From Roseospira marina (lineage in GTDB: Bacteria; Pseudomonadota; Alphaproteobacteria; Rhodospirillales; Rhodospirillaceae): 64,000 bases of DNA. This document shows, piece by piece, positions 43,802 through 51,358 of the stretch. Location: assembly GCF_014197855.1 (NCBI RefSeq), contig NZ_JACIGJ010000009.1, positions 116,989 to 180,988 of the forward strand, in the 5' to 3' direction. Numbering within the stretch: the stretch's first letter is position 1; every line of letters starts with the position of its first letter. The notes under the pieces are model-generated. The model was not told the origin of the DNA. It was given only the letters and a program-made list of their open reading frames with translations, and did no database searches. Both the position numbers and the translations under genes were made by a program.

Positions 43802-44944
43802 ATGGCAAACCCCCTCGACGTGGTGGACGTGACACGCCGACTGATCGCCTTCGAGACCATCAACCCGCCCGGGTCCGAGCGCCCCTGTGCCGAGTATCTG
43901 CGTGACCTGCTGGAGGACGCCGGTTTCCGCACCGAGCGGCACGATCTGGCCCCCGACCGCGCCAGCCTGATCGCCCGGCTGGGCGACGGCTCCGGCAAGC
44001 CCCTGTGCTTCACCGGGCATATCGACACGGTGCCCCTGGGGGCGCAGGCCTGGACCCGCGATCCCTTCGGCGGCGAGATCGTCGACGGCCGTCTGTACGG
44101 GCGCGGGGCCACCGACATGAAAAGCGGGGTCGCGGCCTTTGTCTGCGCCAGCATCGCCGAGGCCGACCGCCTGCGGGACGGCCCCGGCGTCGTTCTGGTC
44201 ATCACCGCCGGCGAGGAGACCGGCTGCGACGGCGCCGTAGCGTTGGCGCGCGACGGCCGGCTGGGCAAGGCCGGGGCCCTGGTGGTGGCGGAACCTACCG
44301 CGAACGCGCCGTTCGTCGGCCACAAGGGCGCCCTCTGGCTGACGGCGCGCACACGCGGCGTCACCGCCCACGGGTCGATGCCCGAACACGGCGACAACGC
44401 GATCTACAAGGCGGCCCGGGCCATTGCCCGCCTCGCGGACTTCGATTTCAACATCAAGCGGCACCCGGTGTTGGGCACCCCCACCCTGAACGTCGGCAGG
44501 GTGCAGGGCGGCATGAACGTCAACTCCGTCCCGGATCGGGCCGACATCGGCCTCGACATCCGCACCATACCCGGCATGGACCACGCGGCCCTGCGGGATA
44601 CGCTCGCGGGGTATATGGGCGAGGGGGCAGAGGTGGATGCGATGGTCGACCTGAACGGGGTCTGGACGGAGCCGGCCACCCCCTGGCTCGCTGCCGCCGC
44701 CGCCCGCGCCAACGCCGTGTCGGGCCATTCGGCCGAGCCCGCCACGGCCGCCTATTTCACCGACGCCTCCATCCTGACGCCAGCCTTCGGCGGCATTCCT
44801 ACGCTGATTTTGGGGCCCGGCGAGCCCGCCATGGCCCACCAGACCGACGAATACTGTCGCGTGGACCGGCTGACCGAGGCCGAAGAGATTTTCCGCGCGC
44901 TGATCGCCGATTGGCAGGCCGGCCCCACGGGAGCGCCATCATGA
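43802..44944 (+). CDS. M20-family zinc deacylase (ArgE/DapE/ACY1 type)
   Basis: A 380-residue metallohydrolase. Di-zinc ligands are His73 (FTGHIDTVP), Asp105 (GATDMKSG), Glu139, Glu164 and His346, with Asp75 and Glu138 as catalytic helpers. A lid/dimerisation domain spans about 180-290. Family members remove acyl or carbamoyl groups from amino acids. The start is read from a GGAGACC ribosome site. The gene follows the transporter by 42 bp and overlaps an amidase gene by four bases, which points to breakdown of an N-acylated amino acid or amide brought in by the transporter. Confidence 0.87.
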   Translation: MANPLDVVDVTRRLIAFETINPPGSERPCAEYLRDLLEDAGFRTERHDLAPDRASLIARLGDGSGKPLCFTGHIDTVPLGAQAWTRDPFGGEIVDGRLYGRGATDMKSGVAAFVCASIAEADRLRDGPGVVLVITAGEETGCDGAVALARDGRLGKAGALVVAEPTANAPFVGHKGALWLTARTRGVTAHGSMPEHGDNAIYKAARAIARLADFDFNIKRHPVLGTPTLNVGRVQGGMNVNSVPDRADIGLDIRTIPGMDHAALRDTLAGYMGEGAEVDAMVDLNGVWTEPATPWLAAAAARANAVSGHSAEPATAAYFTDASILTPAFGGIPTLILGPGEPAMAHQTDEYCRVDRLTEAEEIFRALIADWQAGPTGAPS

Positions 44945-46224
44945 CGGCGGGCGCTCCGGCGCCCTGCGACCTGACCGCGCGCGAGGCCGCCGCGCGCCTC
45001 GCCGACGGCCGCCTGACCGCCGAAACGCTGGTGCGGTCCTGCCTCGACCGCATCGCGGCCCGTGAGCCGGAGGTCCAGGCGTGGCAGGCGATGGATCCCG
45101 ATCGGGCGCTTGCGCAGGCGCGGGAGATGGACGCGCGCGGCCGGCCCGGGCCGCTGCACGGCCTGCCCATCGGGGTCAAGGACCTGATGGCGACCACCGA
45201 TCTGCCCACCACCTGCGGCTCGCCGATCTATGACGGCACCGTGCTGCCCTACGACGCCGCCTGCGTCGCGCTGGCGCGCATGGCGGGCGCTGTCGTGATG
45301 GGCAAAACCGTCACGACCGAGTTCGCCGCCTTCCACCCCGGCAAGACCCGGAACCCGCGCAACCCGGCCCACACGCCCGGCGGGTCCTCCAGCGGGTCGG
45401 CGGCGGCCGTGGCGGCCGGCATGGTGCCGTTGGCGTTCGGAACGCAGACCGCCGGCTCCGTCATCCGGCCGGCTGCCTTCTGTGGGGTCGTCGGCTACAA
45501 GCCGACCTTCGGCACCATCGAAACCGCGGGCGTGAAGGCGCTCGCGCCGGCTCTGGACACCATCGGGGTGTTCGCCCGCACCGTGTGCGATGCCGGGTTC
45601 CTGGTGGATGCCGTTACCGGTACGGATCGGCCAGTGACGGTGCCGGACACGCCGCCGACGGTCTGGCTGTGCCCGTCGCCGGTGTGGTCCGCCGCCGAGC
45701 CCGACCTGATTCAGGCGTGGGATGCCGTGGTCGAGGGCTTGGGGCGCGCCACCCGGGTCGAAACCCTGACCCTGCCCGACGCCTACGCCGAGGCCCCGGC
45801 GGCACAGGAACGCATCATGGCGTATCAGGCGTTTCGCGCGTTGGCCCACGAGTGGCGGGCGCACCGCGACCAGATCAGCCCCGCGCTGCGGGACCTGTTG
45901 GAGATGGGCCGCACGATGCGCCGTGAGAGCCACGAGGCGGACATGGCGCTGTTGCGGCGCCTGAGGGCCGGCTTTGCGGACGTTTTGCCGGAACACGCCG
46001 TTCTGTTGACCCCGAGCGCGCCGGGCCCGGCCCCCCACCGGGAGACCGGCACCGGCAGCCCCGTCTTCAACCGGCTGTGGACGCTGTTGGGGGCGCCCTG
46101 TGTGACCGTTCCCCTGCCGGGCGGGGTATCGGACCTGCCGCAGGGCCTTCAGGTCGTGGGGGCTCCGCACGACGATCATGCCGTGCTCGCCGCCGCCGCC
46201 TGGCTGGAACAGCGATTCCGATAA
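44941..46224 (+). CDS. Amidase-signature hydrolase
   Basis: A 427-residue cytoplasmic amidase. The triad is Lys80 (PIGVKDLM), cis-Ser149 (PGGSSSGSA) and nucleophile Ser173 (TQTAGSVIRPA). It is distinct from the allophanate hydrolase in this window, with no C-terminal allophanate domain. The length suits a simple amide hydrolase. Coupled translation with the M20 enzyme suggests that the two act in one pathway. The substrate is not readable from sequence. Confidence 0.87.
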   Translation: MTAGAPAPCDLTAREAAARLADGRLTAETLVRSCLDRIAAREPEVQAWQAMDPDRALAQAREMDARGRPGPLHGLPIGVKDLMATTDLPTTCGSPIYDGTVLPYDAACVALARMAGAVVMGKTVTTEFAAFHPGKTRNPRNPAHTPGGSSSGSAAAVAAGMVPLAFGTQTAGSVIRPAAFCGVVGYKPTFGTIETAGVKALAPALDTIGVFARTVCDAGFLVDAVTGTDRPVTVPDTPPTVWLCPSPVWSAAEPDLIQAWDAVVEGLGRATRVETLTLPDAYAEAPAAQERIMAYQAFRALAHEWRAHRDQISPALRDLLEMGRTMRRESHEADMALLRRLRAGFADVLPEHAVLLTPSAPGPAPHRETGTGSPVFNRLWTLLGAPCVTVPLPGGVSDLPQGLQVVGAPHDDHAVLAAAAWLEQRFR

Positions 46225-46248
46225 AGCCCACGGTGCCAAAACGGGGTC

Positions 46249-46290
46249 CGCCCCGCCTTCGACCGGTGCGGTCCGGTCCAAGGCGGGGCG
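46249..46290. terminator. Bidirectional terminator between amidase and metal exporter
   Basis: CGCCCCGCCTT (46249-46259) pairs perfectly with AAGGCGGGGCG (46280-46290) around a 20-base loop. It lies between two convergent genes and can serve both, though it lacks long T-runs. Confidence 0.65.
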
Positions 46291-46318
46291 TGTCACGCCA
46301 GACGGCCCAGGCTTTATT

Positions 46319-47533
46319 TTACCCCACGATCATGTAGCAGCCGTAGGCGACGATCACCGCCGGAATGGCGCTGTAGAGGGTGGCCACGGCCGCCGCCTTG
46401 GGGGCCACCGCAATGGCCGGGAACAAGGCGTCGCCGTCGTTGGAGATGGCGTTGCCCAACTGGGCGGAGAGCGGCACCGCCCCGGCGAGGTAGAGCGACG
46501 TCACGAGGATCTGCGGGCCGCAGCCGGGGATGAGCCCGATGAGCACGCCGACGAGCGGCACGATCGGCGCGGCGGCGGCGAACCAGGCCGCCAAATCGAG
46601 GTTGAAGCCCGACACCGCCAACTCGAACCCGGCGAAGGCGACGATGACCCAGGTGGTCACGAAGCTGGTGGTGTCCACCACGGCGCTGGCGCCGCCATCG
46701 GTCTCGACGTCCCCGCGACCGCGCAACACCCAGAGGGCGAGGGCGCCGACGGCACCCACGACACCCAAGGCGAACACCGGCGCCACACCAAGCGCGGGCT
46801 CCACCCAGGCGTCCGGGTCCATCTGGAACGACAAGGCCAAGCCGATCACTACGCCCGGCGCGAGGATCCACAACCACGCCCGCTCGATCACACGTGCCAC
46901 GGTGCCCACGCCCGCTACCGTTGCGGTGTCCGACCGGTCGCCGCCCGCCGCGCAGTCCATGGGCTCCGCCGAACCGGTGGGGGTGCGGGGCCGCATGAAG
47001 CCCTGGCCGTGCACGGCGTCGATGATCCAGCCGGAGAGGACGCCGACCACCATGCCGACCACGAGCACGAGGGCGGCGACCTCCGGAGCGCGGGCGAGGA
47101 GGAGGAACATCGCGTCGCCCATGGTGGCGGTGAGGGTCGCCACCACGCCGCCGAAGCTGAGGTGCCCGCGTGTGTACTGCGTCAACGCCACGATGGCGCC
47201 GCCGCAGCCCGGGAACGCGCCGAGAAGCGACGCGATGGGCACCTGCCAGCGGGCGTTGCGGCGCAAGAGCGTGCCCAACTCGGTGCCGAGCCCGCGTTCC
47301 GCCACGCCCACGAGCATGAGCGTGCCGGCCACGAACACGGCGACTGAAAGGTAGGCGTCGGACAAGGCCTGGAGCAGAATCCCGGCACCGCCCGGCACGG
47401 CGAGTGCAGCGGCGACAAGGCCAGCCGGCACGAGCGCGCGCTGAGCGATGGGCGAGAGGCGGCTCTGCGGCCCCGCCCCGCCCTGCGGAAGGGTGGACAC
47501 GCGGCGTCCGGCGGCGGCGATCCAGGCAGTCAT
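46319..47533 (-). CDS. Putative 10-TM heavy-metal (manganese) exporter
   Basis: A 404-residue integral membrane protein with about ten helices in two related halves. Each half contains a glycine-cysteine-glycine motif, GAFPGCGGAIVALTQYTRGH in the first and GLIPGCGPQILVTSLY in the second, typical of the putative 10TM heavy-metal exporter family (ArsP_2 type). A hydrophilic loop separates the halves. The start at 47533 has a GGGGTG site; an upstream frame to 47590 is unlikely. Family members are annotated as manganese or arsenic exporters, so the metal is inferred. Confidence 0.8.
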   Translation of the reverse strand: MTAWIAAAGRRVSTLPQGGAGPQSRLSPIAQRALVPAGLVAAALAVPGGAGILLQALSDAYLSVAVFVAGTLMLVGVAERGLGTELGTLLRRNARWQVPIASLLGAFPGCGGAIVALTQYTRGHLSFGGVVATLTATMGDAMFLLLARAPEVAALVLVVGMVVGVLSGWIIDAVHGQGFMRPRTPTGSAEPMDCAAGGDRSDTATVAGVGTVARVIERAWLWILAPGVVIGLALSFQMDPDAWVEPALGVAPVFALGVVGAVGALALWVLRGRGDVETDGGASAVVDTTSFVTTWVIVAFAGFELAVSGFNLDLAAWFAAAAPIVPLVGVLIGLIPGCGPQILVTSLYLAGAVPLSAQLGNAISNDGDALFPAIAVAPKAAAVATLYSAIPAVIVAYGCYMIVG

Positions 47534-47562
47534 GGTGGGCACCCCGTTGTTGAGAGTGACTT

Positions 47563-47576
47563 GCAATATTAATAGC
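47563..47576. promoter_or_regulatory. Candidate Fur/Mur-like dyad upstream of the metal exporter
   Basis: GCAATATTAATAGC is an AT-rich imperfect dyad about 30 bp upstream of the exporter start. It resembles the TGCAAT-type boxes bound by alphaproteobacterial Fur/Mur proteins. The match is loose. Confidence 0.3.
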
Positions 47577-47810
47577 GTGTCCACGGCCATCGATCCAATG
47601 GAATCAATCGTTCATCGCCTTCGAAAAAATCGATTAATTCCCGCCCGCGTTCCGGTCGCAACTTTCGGGGTGGGCAGCGCGACCCGTCCGCGGGTAGAGT
47701 TTACGGCAGCCGCAAACCTCTGGATTTCGGGTGTGTCCACAGGTGCGTCGGGCGTCACGGTCGGCCGTGACCCGGGTTCGGTGTCAGCGGCTTCGAAAGG
47801 GGAGAACGCA

Positions 47811-48527
47811 ATGATCGACACGGCAGCCGACCGGGCCGGATCGGATGGCCTGACGGTTCTGGCGGGCGTGGACGTCTGGACCGGGCAGGATGGTCTGCTG
47901 CCCCGCCTGCTGACGCCGCCCAATCGGGGGTTCCTGATGACCGGCGCCGTCGATCAGGCGCCTGCGATGGCGGAGCGCGCGCGGGCGGTGGCGCGAAACG
48001 GCGGCCTGGCGGCCCTGATGCGGGCGCACGTGGCGTGGCAGGTCGATCTCGCCGGTGCCATTGCGGCCGCGTGTACGGAGCACTGGTCCGGCCTTGAAAC
48101 GCGCCGCGACCGGGTGCGTCTGGCGCTGCACGAGGCCGTGGTCAACGCCTTGATGTACGGCTGCCTCCGGATTGTGTCGCGCCAGCGGGAAACGCGGGTC
48201 GGCTGGATGAACCAGACCTCGTCCATCATGGCGGCGCTGGCGGACCCGGCCCGCGGCGGGTTGCCTATCCTGGTCACGGTAGAGGCCGATCCGGATGCGT
48301 GGCGCTTTCGGGTCGAGGACCCCGGACCGGGTTTCGAGGTGCCCCCGCCCGATGACCGGGGGCCGTGCCTGTCGCCGGAGGGCCTCACGGCGGCCCACGG
48401 GCGCGGCATCGGACTGATGCGTGCCGTTTGCGACACGGTGGACTGGACCGAGGGCGGACGGGTCGTCACCCTGAGGATCCGTCGCGCCGAGGGTGGCGGC
48501 GGACCGGGTGCCTCCGGCGGTCCGTGA
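47811..48527 (+). CDS. RsbW-like histidine-kinase-type ATPase (anti-sigma/serine kinase fold)
   Basis: A 238-residue soluble protein. The N-terminal third (1-75) is of unknown type. The C-terminal two thirds form an ATPase of the HATPase_c_2 type: N-box LALHEAVVNALMYG with Glu108 and Asn112, G1 EDPGPGF (169-175) and G2 HGRGIGLMRAVCDTV. No phospho-accepting HisKA domain is present. Such domains usually act as anti-sigma factors or serine kinases in partner-switching. It precedes two potassium channel genes by 13 bp, an unusual partner. GGGGAG precedes the ATG. Confidence 0.78.
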   Translation: MIDTAADRAGSDGLTVLAGVDVWTGQDGLLPRLLTPPNRGFLMTGAVDQAPAMAERARAVARNGGLAALMRAHVAWQVDLAGAIAAACTEHWSGLETRRDRVRLALHEAVVNALMYGCLRIVSRQRETRVGWMNQTSSIMAALADPARGGLPILVTVEADPDAWRFRVEDPGPGFEVPPPDDRGPCLSPEGLTAAHGRGIGLMRAVCDTVDWTEGGRVVTLRIRRAEGGGGPGASGGP

Positions 48528-48540
48528 GCAGGGAGACGGC

Positions 48541-49440
48541 ATGGCTTGTTCCACCGCGCCTCCGGCGCCCCATGCGGAGCCCGCAACCGCGCCGTCCTGC
48601 GCGTCCCCACCGCCTCCCACGCCGACCCTGCGTCGTCGTGTGGCCCGGCAGCTTGACCCGGGTCTGCGGGCCGAGCCAGGGCTGTCCCGCACGAACATGG
48701 CGGTGTGCGGGCTGATCGTGCTGGCCGTCTTGGTGGCCGTTCTGGGCACGGAAAAGCCCCTGTACGCGCGCTATCAGACCACCTTTCTGGGCGTCGAGGT
48801 CGGGTTGACCGGTCTGCTGGCCCTGGAATACGTGGCCCGCGTCTGGTGCAGCGTGGAGAACCCGGCCTGGGGGGGCTCCCGGTTGCGATATATGTGCACG
48901 CCGGCCGCGTGTCTCGATCTCGCGGCCGTTCTGGTGATCCTGACCACGGCGTTCGCGTCCGAGGGCTTTCTGATGCGGCTCGCCATGCTGTTGCGGGTGT
49001 TGCGCATCGCGCGGATCGGGCGGTTTTCCTCGGCGTTCGACACCCTGGCCGAGGCGGTGTCGTCGCGGGCGATCGACTTGGTTCTGAGCGTCGGGGTGTC
49101 ACTCACGCTTCTCCTGCTGTCCTCGGCCGCGATGTATCTGGTGGAGGCGGACGTGCAGCCGGAGGCCTTCGGGTCGATTCCCCGCGCCATGTGGTGGTCG
49201 GTGGCCACCCTGACGACGGTGGGCTACGGCGACGTCTACCCCGTCACGGTGTTGGGCCGCCTGTTCGCCGCGGTGACGGCGATCACGGGCATCGGCCTGA
49301 TCGCCATGCCCACCGGCATCCTGGCCAGCGCCTTCAGCGACGCGTTCCAGCGCCAGCGTCAGCGCGAGGCGAAGGCCGAGGCCGAAGCCCGCGCGTCGTC
49401 TGGCGCGTCGTCTGGTCCGGCCGGGTCGTCCGGCCCATGA
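48541..49440 (+). CDS. Voltage-gated-like potassium channel (Kv type, six TM)
   Basis: A 299-residue membrane protein. It has a proline-rich N-terminus (1-50), S1-S3 at about 53-140 and a sensor-like S4 with arginines at every third position (Arg146, 152, 155, 158, 161). S5 lies at about 178-201, a pore helix with selectivity filter TVGYGD (226-231) follows, then S6 at about 242-265. The C-terminal tail is alanine/serine-rich and probably disordered. The filter is canonical for potassium. It overlaps the second channel gene by four bases. Confidence 0.9.
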   Translation: MACSTAPPAPHAEPATAPSCASPPPPTPTLRRRVARQLDPGLRAEPGLSRTNMAVCGLIVLAVLVAVLGTEKPLYARYQTTFLGVEVGLTGLLALEYVARVWCSVENPAWGGSRLRYMCTPAACLDLAAVLVILTTAFASEGFLMRLAMLLRVLRIARIGRFSSAFDTLAEAVSSRAIDLVLSVGVSLTLLLLSSAAMYLVEADVQPEAFGSIPRAMWWSVATLTTVGYGDVYPVTVLGRLFAAVTAITGIGLIAMPTGILASAFSDAFQRQRQREAKAEAEARASSGASSGPAGSSGP

Positions 49441-50231
49441 CCCAACCCCTGCCTTTGTCGGTTCGTCTCAAGACCCAGGTGAGCGGCCTGTACCGGGGCG
49501 CGGGCACGCGGGCGCGCCGCTTCCGCTATGGGCTGATGACCTTCGACATCGTCACGATCATGTTCATTGTGGCGACTCAGCCTCTGCCGGCGTCGCCGCT
49601 CATCCTGGTGTTGGATATTCTGATCGGCCTGATCGTGCTCGCCGACCTGATGGCGCGGCTGTGGATTTCTCCGCAGCCCGCCCGGCATCTGCTGCACGCG
49701 ACGACGCTGGCCGACATCGTCGTCGTGTTCTCGCTGCTGCTGGCGCCGCTGCTGGCGGGCAATCTGGCCTTTCTGCGCGTGCTGCGGTTGGTGCGGCTGC
49801 TGCATTCCTATCAGGTGCTGCGCGACCTGCGCCAGGAGACCCCGTTTTTCCGTCACAATGAAGAGGTGATCGTCAGCCTCATCAATCTCGTGACGTTCAT
49901 CTTCGTCTTCACGGCGCTGGTCTTCGAGCTTCAGAGCGAGGCCAACCCGGCGATCACGGGGTATGTCGACGCCCTGTATTTCACCGTGGCGACCCTGACC
50001 ACCACGGGCTTCGGCGATATTACCCTGACCGGGTCGTCCGGCCGGGTTCTGTCGGTCGTCATCATGGTGGTGGGGGTCGCGTTGTTTCTGCGTCTGGTGC
50101 AGACGGTGTTTCGACCGCGCAAGGTCCGGCACACCTGCCCGTCGTGCGGACTGTCTCGCCACGAGCTTGATGCCGTGCATTGCAAGCATTGCGGCGAGAC
50201 CCTGCGAATCAAGACCGAAGGCGACTCGTAA
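49437..50231 (+). CDS. Ion channel of Kv architecture with C-terminal zinc ribbon
   Basis: A 264-residue membrane protein. S1-S3 lie at about 33-108, a short S4 with Arg114, Arg117 and Arg120 follows, then the S5, pore and S6 helices (about 145-222) with filter TTTGFGD (188-194). The phenylalanine variant GFGD still occurs in potassium channels. The C-terminus holds a Cys4 zinc ribbon (CPSCGLSRH and HCKHCGETL; Cys234, 237, 249, 252), rare on such channels. Translation is coupled to the first channel, so a hetero-tetramer is possible. Confidence 0.88.
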   Translation: MTQPLPLSVRLKTQVSGLYRGAGTRARRFRYGLMTFDIVTIMFIVATQPLPASPLILVLDILIGLIVLADLMARLWISPQPARHLLHATTLADIVVVFSLLLAPLLAGNLAFLRVLRLVRLLHSYQVLRDLRQETPFFRHNEEVIVSLINLVTFIFVFTALVFELQSEANPAITGYVDALYFTVATLTTTGFGDITLTGSSGRVLSVVIMVVGVALFLRLVQTVFRPRKVRHTCPSCGLSRHELDAVHCKHCGETLRIKTEGDS

Positions 50232-50236
50232 ACCCA

Positions 50237-50273
50237 GGCGGCGATGAGCCTGACTCATAGCCGCCGTGTTTTT
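50237..50273 (+). terminator. Rho-independent terminator after the channel operon
   Basis: GGCGGCGATGAG (50237-50248) pairs with CTCATAGCCGCC (50254-50265) with one mismatch and a five-base loop, followed by GTGTTTTT. It lies six bases after the channel stop codon. Confidence 0.88.
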
Positions 50274-50318
50274 CACGCCATAAGGCGCGACGGCCGGTCG
50301 GCCTTGCCGCGCTGAGAT

Positions 50319-50354
50319 GAGGCCAAGCTGAGGCAGTTGGCCTCACCTCAGCTT
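50319..50354. other. Two interleaved inverted repeats
   Basis: GAGGCCAA (50319-50326) is complementary to TTGGCCTC (50337-50344), and AAGCTGAGG (50325-50333) to CCTCAGCTT (50346-50354). The arms alternate in order, so RNA could form either stem or a pseudoknot, and on DNA the region is a compound palindrome. It lies just after the channel-operon terminator. Confidence 0.7.
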
Positions 50355-50673
50355 GTTAGAATCCGGACCCGGGCCGACCGAGAAATCCGAGCGCCGCGGT
50401 CGGACAAAAACGCCTTTTGCGGGTGCGGCTGGCGGTCGACGGGCGGTCGACGGTCGGTTCTGGGCCGTCCGGCGACCAGAGGAAACGCGCCGTTTCTGGA
50501 CACGCGCCTCCGGTTCACGGGGCGGGGCGGCTCTCGGCACTCTTAATCCGAGAATGCCGCTGTGCCATAACCAATGGCGCGGTTGCAGCGTGGGGGCATC
50601 CGGCGCATACTTCCGCGTACGGTTCGATCCGGGCGCCATCCGAGCGGCCCTGCCGCCGACGTGGGGCGCTCCA
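50355..50673. other. Non-coding stretch upstream of the response regulator
   Basis: No convincing gene is visible; ORFs here lack family features and ribosome sites. Several short inverted repeats occur, for example GCCAT-AACCA-ATGGC (50566-50580) and GGCACTCT/AGAATGCC (50538-50560), plus an 11-bp tandem duplication. The stretch could hold a structured leader or a small RNA gene. I see no clear promoter or terminator for one. Confidence 0.45.
50431..50452. repeat. Tandem duplication of GGCGGTCGACG
   Basis: Two exact copies of the 11-mer lie at 50431-50441 and 50442-50452, followed by a partial GTCGG. The unit contains a SalI-like GTCGAC palindrome. Confidence 0.75.
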
Positions 50674-50738
50674 GTGAGAGGGACCGGTGAGAGTTGGCAA
50701 TGAGAGTGGCCGGAGAGAGTGGGCAGTGGGAGTGGATA
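50674..50738 (+). repeat. 13-bp minisatellite, five copies, at the start of the response regulator gene
   Basis: Units of consensus GTGAGAGTGGCCA begin at 50674, 50687, 50700, 50713 and 50726, with degenerate neighbours on both sides. Each unit carries a purine-rich GAGAG that resembles a ribosome site, and several begin with GTG or ATG. Because 13 is not a multiple of three, copy-number change would shift any frame reading through the array. Confidence 0.85.
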
Positions 50739-50755
50739 GAGTGCCCAATCGCGCG

Positions 50756-51286
50756 ATGTCCAAGAAACGGGACCAAGTTAAAGAACATCTTCAGGAGCTT
50801 ATGGAAAAGCTCCGGGTCCTTGTTATCGACGACAACAAGTTTTCGCGGTCCCTGCTGAGCACGCAGTTGGCCGGGTATGGCATTCGGGATGTTGTCGAGT
50901 GTGCGGATGGTGTTGAAGGACTCAAATACCTTCAGAACCAACCCATCCATCTGATCCTGCTGGATTACGAGATGACGCCGCTGAACGGGGCGGAGTTTTC
51001 GCGTCTGGTGCGGCGGGATCCGTCGATTCCCAATCCCGAGGTTCCGATCATCATGATCTCGGGGTATTCGGATCTCGCGCACGTGAAAGAGGCGCGGGAT
51101 TCCGGTATCAACGAGTTTCTCGGCAAGCCGGTGTCCGCCGATATCCTGTACCGTCGCATCGGCCACACGCTGCAGAACCCCCGGCCGTTCGTGCGGACCG
51201 ATCATTACGTCGGGCCGCAGCAGCGGGAGGAACGCTCGCTTCGGCCGGCGGACCCGTCCCACTCATCGGCCGGCAACGACGACTGA
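50756..51286 (+). CDS. Single-domain CheY-like response regulator
   Basis: A 176-residue cytoplasmic protein. The receiver domain (20-140) has Asp25, Asp26, phospho-acceptor Asp70 (LILLDYEMTPLNG), Ser102 and Lys124 (GKPV). A basic amphipathic N-terminus precedes it. The tail RPFVRTDHYVGPQQREE resembles the tail of many alphaproteobacterial stand-alone receivers. No output domain is present, so it probably acts by protein contact. The start is uncertain: ATG at 50756 has a weak ribosome site, whereas GTG at 50741 has GGGAG from the minisatellite upstream. No kinase gene is adjacent. Confidence 0.83.
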   Translation: MSKKRDQVKEHLQELMEKLRVLVIDDNKFSRSLLSTQLAGYGIRDVVECADGVEGLKYLQNQPIHLILLDYEMTPLNGAEFSRLVRRDPSIPNPEVPIIMISGYSDLAHVKEARDSGINEFLGKPVSADILYRRIGHTLQNPRPFVRTDHYVGPQQREERSLRPADPSHSSAGNDD

Positions 51287-51313
51287 TCGGATCGGACGAC
51301 TGGCCGGATCGGT

Positions 51314-51347
51314 CGGCCGGATGCGGCCGGTGTGGTGCATCCGGCCG
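51314..51347. terminator. Bidirectional hairpin between convergent genes
   Basis: CGGCCGGATG (51314-51323) pairs perfectly with CATCCGGCCG (51338-51347) across a 14-base loop, between the response regulator and the convergent phosphoesterase gene. T-runs are absent. Confidence 0.6.
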
Positions 51348-51358
51348 GGGGGAGCCGC

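Noticed and set aside
50343..50639. ORFs on both strands in the gap before the response regulator
   Set aside because: They are arginine/proline-rich, without ribosome sites or motifs. Non-coding structure explains the region better.
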